A stretch of DNA of 64,000 nucleotides from Liriodendron chinense. Lineage: Eukaryota; Streptophyta; Magnoliopsida; Magnoliales; Magnoliaceae. Under the pieces are notes generated by a model. It had not been told where the DNA came from. It searched no databases and was given only the letters and a program-made list of their open reading frames with translations. The position numbers were made by a program, and so were the translations under genes. The stretch covers positions 2,531,128-2,595,127 of the forward strand of contig ML058588.1 in assembly GCA_003013855.2 (NCBI GenBank), in the 5' to 3' direction. Positions 11,114-19,985 of this stretch are shown in pieces; within the stretch, counting starts at the first letter, position 1, and each line of letters starts with the position of its first letter.

Positions 11114-11773
11114 CTAACAGGTGGAAGCGGATGCCCGGCGTGCCATACACCACCGACCTCTCGTGGTGTGTTGACATCATCGAGTTATGTCGGCTCCACC
11201 ATGAAGTGTGTGTTATATCCAAATCGTCCATACATTTGGAGATGTCCTTTTAGGGCATGGGCCAAAAAAAATTGAGGCAGATCCAAAGTTTTAGTGGGAG
11301 ATTGAACACCTACCATTGAAAAGTTCTTGCGCAACACACCAACACGGTTGTATAGTAAACGCAATCCGCTTACGATACTAGTACTAGGGCTCATGGTGGG
11401 GCCATGGTTCAATGATCCGTACCGTTGGTATGATGGGCCCTGCTTCATCGATGGGGCAATCTTTGACGGGTTTATTAGTTGGACTGCATGAGTCGGATTT
11501 TACGGTCTGATCCGAGGGCATGGTCCATTGATGGTGGGCCTCTTAATGTTTAATTGATAGGATTATTGAGCTGTGGGTCCTACCTGTACGTACAAACTGT
11601 AAATGACGAGGATATTGTGGATATCCTTTTGAGGAGGATCACAAGTTTCGTATTGGGTCCATAATGGTGGCTACGTTCAATCAGTCCGTCGCCGTGCAAT
11701 TTGATTGGTCAACGTCGTAGCGTTTACATGGGGTGGCACATCATGCTTCGCCCACTCGATGACTTCGAGACGG
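11114..11773. repeat. Partial MITE core and spacer
   Basis: From about 11,120 to 11,450 there are core phrases such as 'tgtgttatatccaaatcgtcc' (in shortened form), 'gggcatgggccaaaaaa' and 'gcagatccaaa', with one GC-rich end near 'gtggaagcggatgcccgg'. No matching opposite end is seen. The rest, to about 11,773, has no recognised content. Confidence 0.5.
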
Positions 11774-11990
11774 CGAGGCGGGACTTAGGTGAGATCCTGT
11801 GCTGTGGACTGGCTAGTGCGTGGCATGTGGGAATTGGGGGAAAGGAGGCGTGACATGACTGTGTCAGGCTTGCTGACATGGCAGGTCACCTCTGACAACG
11901 TGCCCTACAATAATACAAATGTTACATGTACGTGCCACGTCGGCCTGTCCTAAGCTTGAGACAGGCTCGGGTAGTACCTAATCCGCCTCC
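11774..11990. mobile_element. Family H MITE, copy 1 (left end degraded)
   Basis: The internal phrases 'gtcaggcttgctgac', 'ctctgacaacgtgcc' and 'aatacaaatgt' and the right end 'ggctcgggtagtacctaatc' match the two better copies at 12,562 and 13,324. The left 40 bases are too diverged to show the inverted end. No target duplication was found. Confidence 0.7.
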
Positions 11991-12019
11991 GCCACTTCGG
12001 GGACACCCTGGAACCCGCT

Positions 12020-12550
12020 GGACGCGGATTGCCTGCGAAAGCCTTTCTTTTACAGGCATCTCCTACACTTGGAATCTAGGTGAGGCCCACTATGATGTTT
12101 GTGAGCAATCTACGCCGTCTAACCTTTTTATGAGATCATTTTAGGCGTTGAGACCAAAAATGAACAGGATCCAATACTCAAGTGGGCCAAAAACGTGAAG
12201 ATTGAATTCCACAATTGAAATATTCGTGGGGCCACAGAAGTTTCGAATCAGGGTAATATTTGTGTTTTTAGTTCATCTCAATGGGAATGACATTATGAAT
12301 GGTATGAATAGCATATAAACATCACTGTGGACCCCATAGAGGTTTCAACGGTAGGAATTTCCCTACCCACCTTTTGCTTTAGGGCGGCCCATTTGAGTCT
12401 TGGCTCCTATTCATTTTTTGTCTCAACGCCTAAAATTATCTCACAAAATGGTTGGACGGCATAGATTGCTCACAAACATCACGGTGGGACCCACCTAGAT
12501 TTCAAGCGTAGGAGATGCCTGCGAAAGGCTTTCGCAGGCAATCCACGTCC
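12020..12550. mobile_element. Foldback MITE, family G (variant of F)
   Basis: The ends are GGACGCGGATTGCCTGCGAA and the inverse of GGACGTGGATTGCCTGCGAA. They continue as an inverted repeat of nearly 190 bases, with the right end holding the hairpin CCTGCGAAAGGCTTTCGCAGG in split form. Flanks GAACCCGCT (12,011-12,019) and GAATCAGCT (12,551-12,559) match at 7 of 9 bases. The core is the shared one. It sits between two family H copies. Confidence 0.82.
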
Positions 12551-12561
12551 GAATCAGCTAT

Positions 12562-12786
12562 GAGCGCGGATTAGGTACTACCCAAGCCTGTCCCAAGCTC
12601 AGGAAAGGTTAGTACGTGGCGTTTGGACATTGGAGGAGAGGAGGCTTAACATGACTATGTCAGGCTTGCTGACCTGGCAAGTCTCCTCTGACAACGTGTC
12701 CTTCACCAATACAAATGTGACACATATATGCCACGTCAGGCCTGTCTTGAGCTCAGGACAGGCTCAAGTGGTACCTCATTCGAGCT
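12562..12786. mobile_element. Family H MITE, copy 2
   Basis: A 225-base element whose ends read GAGCGCGGATTAGGTACTAC and the inverse of AGCTCGAATGAGGTACCAC. Near the right end, GCCTGTC and GACAGGC flank a short loop, giving a terminal hairpin. Flanks ATCAGCTAT and ATCAAGTAT match at 7 of 9. Same length as copy 3. Confidence 0.82.
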
Positions 12787-12988
12787 CATCAAGTATCTGG
12801 GTGGGACTCTGACATGCTGCCACCCCACTAGTCCAAGTGGTAGGCTCGTGCGACACCCCTGCATGTATTGGTGTTAGGAGCTAGCGGCATTAGGGCCGAG
12901 TTTGAAGTCTCATCGTCTAACTCTCCTTCGTGATCACTTCCTCTCCCTCTCTCCCCTCAACTCTCCCTTCTTCTCTGGCGAGAGATCG

Positions 12989-12990
<2 letters not shown>

Positions 12991-13026
<36 letters not shown>
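12991..13026. repeat. (CT)n microsatellite
   Basis: An uninterrupted CT run lies in otherwise unremarkable spacer (12,787-13,313). The surrounding open frame that translates as serine-leucine repeats is a product of the microsatellite and not a gene. Confidence 0.9.
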
Positions 13027-13028
<2 letters not shown>

Positions 13029-13323
13029 TTTTTATCCAACTATCACTCCGATGGACCCCACTGTGATAGAGATGCCACTAAATGGATGGTTAAGAAAATA
13101 GTACCAATGATTTGGGAAGAAAGGCAAAAGGTTGGATGGCTGCGATCATGCAATCTTTAAGAATTTGGAGAATCGCTCGGGCATGACTTCGGTGAGACCC
13201 GAAAACCAACGATGTGGATGGAGAGAGAGAGATGTGGATGGTACAAGATTCTCCACAACTGTTGCAGAAAAGTCGTGCAGTAAAAAGTTCTTTGTAAATG
13301 TGTTTGTGACATCCTTTCCATCC

Positions 13324-13548
13324 GAGCGCAAATTAAGTACTACTCGAGCCTATCCCGAGCTCAGGACGGGCTAGTACGTTGCGTGTGGGCATTGGCAGAG
13401 AGGAGGCGTGACATGATTGTGTCAGGCTTGCTGACGTGGCAGGTCTCTTCTGACAACGTGCCTTTCACCAATACAAATGTGACATGTATGTGCCATGTTA
13501 GGCCTGTCCTAAGCTTCAAACAGGCTCGGGTAGTATCTAATCCGAGCT
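13324..13548. mobile_element. Family H MITE, copy 3, with perfect 10-bp target duplication
   Basis: CTTTCCATCC is present directly on both sides (13,314-13,323 and 13,549-13,558). The ends read GAGCGCAAATTAAGTACTAC and the inverse of AGCTCGGATTAGATACTACC. The element is 225 bases, like copy 2. A duplication of 9-10 bases with inverted ends places this family with Mutator-type MITEs. Confidence 0.9.
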
Positions 13549-13558
13549 CTTTCCATCC

Positions 13559-13686
13559 TTACCATAATAATTAGGCCAATCCAAAACTCAAGTGGGCGCC
13601 ACACCGTATGGAGAAGTTGGGATAGGGACGCTCGCCATTGAAACCTTCTCTAGGCCCACAGAATTTTTGGAATTTTTGGAGAAGGC
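13559..13686. repeat. Left part of an interrupted MITE core
   Basis: The phrase order 'aatccaaaactcaagtggg', 'ccattgaaaccttc', 'ggcccacag' is the left-central part of the shared core. The continuation, 'ttttcctttcatcc', 'tttggatggtgtataaacatc' and 'aaggtttcaatgg', appears at 16,445-16,545, beyond the composite Harbinger-like element. The core was therefore there first and was split by it. Confidence 0.7.
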
Positions 13687-13935
13687 TTAGGGGGCGTTTG
13701 GCATCTCTACTCTAATTCAATAAGAGCTTTCTAAATAAGAGCTACTTCAATAAGTTCTCTTTTTGTTCTAACTCTTGTTTAAATAAGTCTGTTTGGTAAA
13801 ATCTCTATAAAAAAAAAAAACCTCTTATTTAAAATAAGCACGTTTGGTAAAACTTTCAAATAAGAGTGTTTTTAAGGATAGTTGATGTCAATTTTAAAGA
13901 TTACAACAACTTAAATATAAAAGCAATCCAAATGG

Positions 13936-15266
13936 TTGTTTGAGTGGACCATTCATCATGTGGGGCCCAGCATCAATGCTAAATTGTCCTTTATGTGGGG
14001 CCCCTCAATGTCCACTACCCATCACTATCACGTGGATTCCACATTTGATGTGTCCATAGTGTGGGCCCTACCTTTGAAGTGTATTGTCCATCATGTGGGG
14101 CCCAGTTTTGATATAGCATTCATTGTATGAGGTGCACCTTCTATATAGATCATCCATCATACAACCCACTTTGGATATGGGTCGTCCATCATGAGAGACC
14201 TTGGATGTGGACCATCTATTGGGTGGGGCCCACTTGATGTCAATTTTCCATTATGAGGGGCCACACTTTTATGTGAGTCATCCATCATGTGAAGCCCACT
14301 CCGTCCATTATGTGGGCACACCTTGATGTGGACCATTCTTTATGTGGGGCCCCACCTTTATTATGGGCCATTCATCATGTGAGCCCATCTCTGATATCAA
14401 CTGACCATCATGTGGGCCCACCTTCAATGACCATCAACCTTTCATTACGTGGGCCCACCTTGATGTGGGGCCCCACTTCAATATGAGTCATTCATTACGA
14501 GGGGCCCATCTTTAATGTCCACCATCCATCACGTGGGTCCTACCTTTATTGTGGACCACTATCATGTGGGGCCCACATCAAGTAGGTAGTCCATCATGTG
14601 GGACCCATTTGATGTCCACCATCCATCATGTAGGTCCCACCTTGGCTGTGGACTGTCCATCATGTGGGGTCCAACCTTCAATATGGGTTATTCATCATGT
14701 AGGCACACCTTTAATGTCAACCTTCCATCATGTGGGTCCCACCTTTGTTGTGGACCATCTATCATGTGGGGCCCACTTGATGTGGATAGTCCATCATGTA
14801 GGTCCCACCTTTGCTATGGACCATCCATCATGTGGGGCCCAACCCTCAATATGGGCCCTTCATCATGTGTTCCCATATTTAATGTCAATCTTCCATCATG
14901 TGGGTCCCACCTTTGTTATGAACCGTCCATCATATGCGGCCCACTTGATGTGGATATTCCATCCATCATGCGGGGCCACATTTTAATGTGGGTCATCCAT
15001 CATGTGGGACCCACCTTTGGTGTTCACCATCAATCATGTGGGGCCCAACCTTCAAGATGGGTTATTCATCATGTGGGCCTACCTTTGATGTCAACCTTCC
15101 GTCATGTGATCCCAACTTCAATGTCCCTCATACATCATGTAGGTCCCACCTTTGATGTGGGCGTTCATCATGTGGGACCCACCTTTGATGCGACCATGCA
15201 TTATGTGGCCCCACCTTGATGTGGAAACCCAGCTTCAATATGGGTTGTTCATCATGTGGGCCCACC
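13936..15266. repeat. Minisatellite of about 30-base units (CATCATGTGGGGCCCACCTT)
   Basis: Some 40 or more degenerate units repeat the phrases 'ccatcatgtgggg', 'cccacctttgatgtgg' and 'ccatc'. Units vary from about 24 to 36 bases. The core word GTGGGGCCCACCTTGATGT is also the subterminal motif of the MITEs throughout this window, so the array may have grown from such an end. Open frames with repeated 'HHVGP' or 'SCGAH' peptides come from the repeat and are not genes. Confidence 0.9.
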
Positions 15267-15530
15267 TAAGGCTGTCAACGGCTCGGATCATGATCCGAAT
15301 CCGATCCGTATTCGATCTGATTTAATCGAATTCGGACCAGTAATCGGATCAGCGGGTCAGATTTGGATCGAAGATCTTGATCTGTTTAATAATCGGGTCA
15401 GATTCGGACCGACCTCGATCCGTTCCGTTAATAATCTGATTAAATCAAGGTTTTAAAAAAAAAGACCTAATTTACCTCTGCTCATCCACCAGCCATCTAG
15501 TCGTCCACCAGCCATCCACCACTGTACTAG

Positions 15531-15573
<43 letters not shown>

Positions 15574-15581
15574 TGCACGAG

Positions 15582-15620
<39 letters not shown>

Positions 15621-15628
15621 TGCACGAG

Positions 15629-15678
<50 letters not shown>

Positions 15679-16144
15679 TCCTTCCTTCCTCCTCTAGATG
15701 GCCAGCCAGCCACCGGAGACGGGCCGTGTGACTAATCATAGGTGTGCGTTGCTCGGCTAACAGAGCGGGTGGGTGCAGCGTGTGACTAATCGTGTGTGTG
15801 CGTTGCCTGCGTGGGTGAGTGCAGCGTGACTAATCGTGTGTGTGCATTGCCGAGATAGCAAGGTGGGTGCGTTGCCTAGCTAACAAGGTGGACCCCACCA
15901 CGATGTATGTATTTTTCCACTACATCCATCCATTATGGCAAATTGAACGGCCGCCACTATAGGAATCCGATCGGATCATATTCGGGTCAGGTTCGGATTT
16001 ATAAATATCTAAACGGGCAGGATTCGGATAATATGTTTGTGATCCGAATCGGATTTGGGTCGGATACGGATCGGATATATCCATAGTCGGATCAGATTCG
16101 GATCATCACTGATCCGGTCCGTATCCGATCTGTTGACAGACCTA
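15267..16144. mobile_element. Non-autonomous hAT-like element with 8-bp target duplication
   Basis: The ends read TAAGGCTGTCAACGGCTCGG and the inverse of TAGGTCTGTCAACAGATCGG. GGCCCACC occurs directly on both sides (15,259-15,266 and 16,145-16,152), an 8-bp duplication as expected for hAT. Subterminal regions are full of 'gatccgaatccgatc' variants in both orientations. It landed in the last units of the minisatellite. The centre holds (CT)n runs and short GTGTGCGTTGC repeats, with no transposase. Confidence 0.88.
15534..15674. repeat. Triple (CT)n blocks joined by GCTGCACGAGTGCAT
   Basis: Three (CT)n tracts (about 15,536-15,570, 15,586-15,618 and 15,632-15,674) are each preceded by 'gtgcat'. 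The later two are joined by 'gctgcacgagtgcat'. This is a compound repeat inside the hAT-like element. The Arg-Glu repeat frames on the minus strand are artefacts of it. Confidence 0.9.
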
Positions 16145-16559
16145 GGCCCACCTTAGAGATATTCTAAAGAAGAGAAGAGGGCAAGATGGGAATTACTTGA
16201 AAAGTTAAAGGACAAACTTGTCCAAAAATTAATTAAAAATGTCTACCCGCTTAAGCTAAATAAGCTCTTAAAGAAAAAGTGACCTCCCTATCACTTATTA
16301 TTTAAGAGCTTTTTTAGTAGTTTCTAAAAAAAATAAGCTCTAAAATGAAAGCTTTACCAAACGATCTATTTTCACAATAAGAGCTTATTTTTTTTAGAAT
16401 AAGCAAATAAGCACTTATTATTAGATTTTCCAAACGCCCCATTATATTTGGTTTTTCCTTTCATCCTGGTTGGACTCACCTTATAAACAGTTTGGATGGT
16501 GTATAAACATCATCGAGGGCTAAGAAGGTTTCAATGGTGAGAATCCACATCCCCATAAT

Positions 16560-17545
16560 TACATGTGACATTGCTTATTTCACTGTGTCATATCTAGTGA
16601 CTAAGATGATGCCACATGATTGTAAGATCTCAGTAAGAGACAAATGAAAGATCTTATCAATTATCGCTTAGTGTGATTAAAATTCAAAAAATCATAAGTA
16701 GCCTAAATAGGGTAAGTCAAGCTCGCTACTGCCATGAGACACGTGTCACTTATCTCAATCACATAGCAGAGTCAACTACTAATTACCACAATGACCTCAT
16801 GATAAAAAAATGAGTATCCACCGAAACACAGTCACAACAAATAAAAGATTTAGTTGATGCACTATGAATTGCACAAAAGTTCTTATGGCCAAAATTGCTC
16901 AAGGAGTATGTAAAGACAGTGTCAAGTTGGTTGAGTTTCATGGTGCATTACACACATTCGTGTAGAAAAAGAGATAACAATCACCAAAACGTAACATTAC
17001 GAGAAAAAAATCTTGTCCGCTTAACATAAGCATCATGTCCGCGCAACTAATTGTTAACCACAATAAACAACTAAACACGTGATGTTGCATGATCATAAGC
17101 CACAACTGTCTTCAGGCCCAGCCGATTATTTCCATACCAACAAACATGAAGAGTGATTACGAAAATCTTTCAATGACTATCGCTTCAAAACTTTATAAAT
17201 AGTAGAAAGATTGAAGAACTTTAGGCCCTCACTAACCCAACACAAATCAACTCTACAGTACAACGTTGTTTTATCTTATCTTAGTTTATTTTAACTTAAA
17301 AGTAGTGTAATCCAACCCTTCTACGCTACTATGCTGGATCAACTTTGACCTGGGAGTAGTGTAATACATTCTGTCTACCCTGTTACATTGGACCAACTTA
17401 GTTTAGGAGTAGTGTAATTTCTTTCTATTTACGCCAAGCGCTCGATCGTAAAGTTGACCCTTTTTTTTTTCCTTTCAGTGGTGTAATTTCTTTTGTTTAT
17501 ACCCAAGTCATTGAACTAAGAAATATTTAATTCTAAGATCTCGTC
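16560..17545 (+). mobile_element. Possible LTR relic with TATA box and internal repeats
   Basis: CTTTATAAATAG at 17,191-17,202 resembles an LTR promoter. Downstream, 'agtagtgtaat' occurs about four times (near 17,302, 17,354, 17,409 and, as 'agtggtgtaat', 17,479), spaced roughly 50-70 bases and each followed by pyrimidine-rich sequence. This resembles U5 sequence of some plant Gypsy LTRs. No TG/CA ends or internal domains were found, so the call is tentative. Confidence 0.35.
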
Positions 17546-17605
17546 ATCTATGCCACAAGGCTGGATTGCTAAAGATTATCTTTGTAAGTTTTTATTTTTC
17601 ATTCA

Positions 17606-18223
17606 TGTTGCAATTCTGAGCCACATTAAACCCGGATCAACCCTAAGTATTAGAAATTTGGATCTAATACTACCGTTAATCCATGCGCTTTGTGAAAGCA
17701 TATTTAACGAAGATAGAACAATTGAAACAGGATAAACTAATCAAGCAAACACAAACACATGATTTTAACATGGAAAGCCCTTACCAAAAACAATCATGGC
17801 ACAAAATAACAGAGATGTCCACTATAATCAAAACCTTAAAGTTATACCACTCACTTTCTTCGATTACAAAAGCACCCGATCTCCCATTGTGAAGCACAAC
17901 CCTAAGAAAACCCTAGTCTCTTGAGAAAATCCTTTTTTAGCCCGAACAAAGGTAAAAAACCCTCTCACCTTGTAAAACCCTTGCCCTTAGAGAGAAAACA
18001 TTCGTCTCAAACAAGCCCTAATTGTATCAAGCCTTAAATACCCCGATTTGTATAGAACCTCATAACTAATTGATGTCTGTCAATCGAACCATCGGCAGTT
18101 GTCGGTCAGACCGACAACATTTTGATCTACTCTTGACTGAGACACCTTGGGCACTATCAATCGAACCAACAGAGTCCTGCTCTATCTCCCAGATTGTACA
18201 GAATCTAAGGCATCCACACAACA
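17606..18223 (-). repeat. 3' LTR of the Copia element
   Basis: A 618-base direct copy of 25,764-26,382, starting TGTTG and ending CA in the window orientation. Shared internal landmarks include 'gatctaatac', 'ttcgattaca', 'agcacccgatctccc', 'accctaggaaaaccct'-like and 'cttaaatacc'. In the first 17 bases the copies differ at three positions, and differences continue throughout. Confidence 0.9.
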
Positions 18224-18236
18224 ATCTCCACCTTGA
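18224..18236 (-). promoter_or_regulatory. Polypurine tract of the Copia element
   Basis: On the minus strand AAGGTGGAGAT lies directly next to the 3' LTR start (TGTTGTGTGG). Position and purine content fit the plus-strand primer of Copia elements. Confidence 0.8.
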
Positions 18237-18341
18237 CTTGTATTATGCCAAGTCACCCTGAAGATCTCCTATGCTTGCCTCCACTTTACGCATAGACTAC
18301 TCCCTGCTTCCTCCACCTAGAATGCAACTCCATCCTCACCC

Positions 18342-19985
18342 CTATGAAAGGGTGCCCAATCTCATCAATGGCTGGTGACATTGATCAAGCCCAAAGCAGT
18401 ACTTGAACTTTCCTGTGGTCATCGATTTCGTCAACATATCCGCGGCATTCTCGTTTATGTGAATCTTCTGAAACTGAATCTCTCCTGAAGAAAGTAGTTC
18501 CCATATCTTGTGGAATCTAATGTCAATGTGCTTGGTTCTCGTATGGTATACTTGATTCAATGTTAGATAAATAGTGTTATGGCTAATGCAATATAACTGA
18601 ATCGCTAGCTTCTTGCTTCAACCTGAGTTCTCCAATCAGACTTTTCAACCATAATGCCTCATTTGATGCCTCCGTCACAGTTATATATTCCACCTCGGTT
18701 ATAGCAACACTATCGTAAATTGTAGTGTAGATCTCCAACATATCGGTCCACCTGCTAATGTGAAAATATATCCTGTAGTGGACCTCCTTTTGTCTAAATC
18801 CCCTACATAATTTGCATCCTGGTAGCCTACAATTCCACCTAAAGCTCCAGGTCCCCCGAATATGATCTTAGTGTTAATTGTACCCTTAAAATACCTGATA
18901 ATCGACTTAACTTCATTCTAATGCTCTTTTCTTGGATTCATCATATATCTGCTAACCACGCTAACTGCCTGTGAGATATTCGGGTTCGTGCAAACCATCC
19001 TATACATGAAACTCCTCACTATACTAGGATACGACACCCGTGACATGTCTGAAATCTTCTCTTCTATGCTTGAACATGATTTGGTTGATAACTTAAAGTG
19101 ACCTGCTAGTGGTGTGCTAACTAGCTTAACACCTTTCATGTAGAACCTCTGTAGCACTTTCTGCATATATCCCCTCTAAGACGGCCACAACTTCACATAC
19201 TCTCTATCTCTATGAATCTCCATGTGTAGGATCTTCTTCGCAGCACTCAGATCCTTAATGTTAAACTCCTTGCTTAATAGAAACTTAAGCAAGAGTATGA
19301 TCTAATTCTTATCCTTTGCAGCAATTAGCATATCATCAACATATAGTATCAGTAGAATGTATGACCCATCCTCAAGCATCCTATAATATACGCAACAATC
19401 GTCCTCACATCTGATATAGCTAATCTCCACCATGTAGGAATCAAATCGCTTGTACCACTGCCCAGGAGACTGCTTCGGTCTATAAAATGACTTCTTCAGC
19501 CTACACGCGTGATCTTCCTTACCAAGCTCTTTGAATCCTTCTGCCGCTTCATGTAAATAACTTCCTTCAAGTTCTCACGAGTCGTCACATTAAGCTGCTC
19601 CAATTTTAAATTAGCTTCCGCTACCATAATCAATATCACAACCCTGACTGACGTATGTTTCATCACCAGAAAGAAAACTTCATTATAATCTACTCATTCC
19701 CTTTGCGAGTACCCTTTTATTACAAGCCATACCTTCAATTTTTTACCATTTTTTTTCTATTAGTGCTTCATTTTGGACACCCAATTGTAGCCTATAACCC
19801 TTTGACCTTTTAAAAGTTTCACCAATTCCCAGACTGATTCTTGTATAGAGATTTCATCTCTCCCTCCATGGTCGACATACATCCACTTGTCGCCATCCTT
19901 TTCAGAATTAACCTCTTGAAAAGCGGAAGCATTTTCACTCCCTATGAACAATGTGAAAGAAATCATGTCCTCAAACTCATATCGA
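18342..19985 (-). pseudogene. Copia reverse transcriptase and RNase H remains
   Basis: The translated minus strand shows typical Copia pieces in broken frames: WELVKLLKGQRVIGYNWV near 19,770-19,830 at the start of reverse transcriptase; the catalytic YVDDMLIAA at about 19,320-19,343; a segment at 18,918-19,166 with 'PNISQAVSVVSRYM' from the end of the domain; and the RNase H tail RTKHIDIRFHKIWEL with ADMLTK at 18,342-18,560. Several frameshifts and stops separate them. Confidence 0.92.

Larger units (their letters stand above)
13690..16441. mobile_element. PIF/Harbinger-like element carrying a minisatellite and a hAT insertion
   Basis: The ends read GGGGGCGTTTGGCATC and the inverse of TGGGGCGTTTGGAAAAT, followed on both sides by AATAAGAGCTTA-rich sequence in inverted order. 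TTA lies directly outside both ends (13,687-13,689 and 16,442-16,444), the usual 3-base target of this superfamily. A 214-base relative with the same end type and TTA duplication lies at 47,556-47,769. No transposase was seen. Most of the 2.75 kb is a 30-base tandem array and a later hAT-like insertion. Confidence 0.72.

Noticed and set aside
14549..15219. Frames of 145 and 207 codons
   Set aside because: They are translations of the 30-base minisatellite, with repetitive His/Gly/Cys peptides in two overlapping frames.
15453..15739. Minus-strand frames rich in Arg-Glu
   Set aside because: They are products of (CT)n microsatellites in the hAT-like element.
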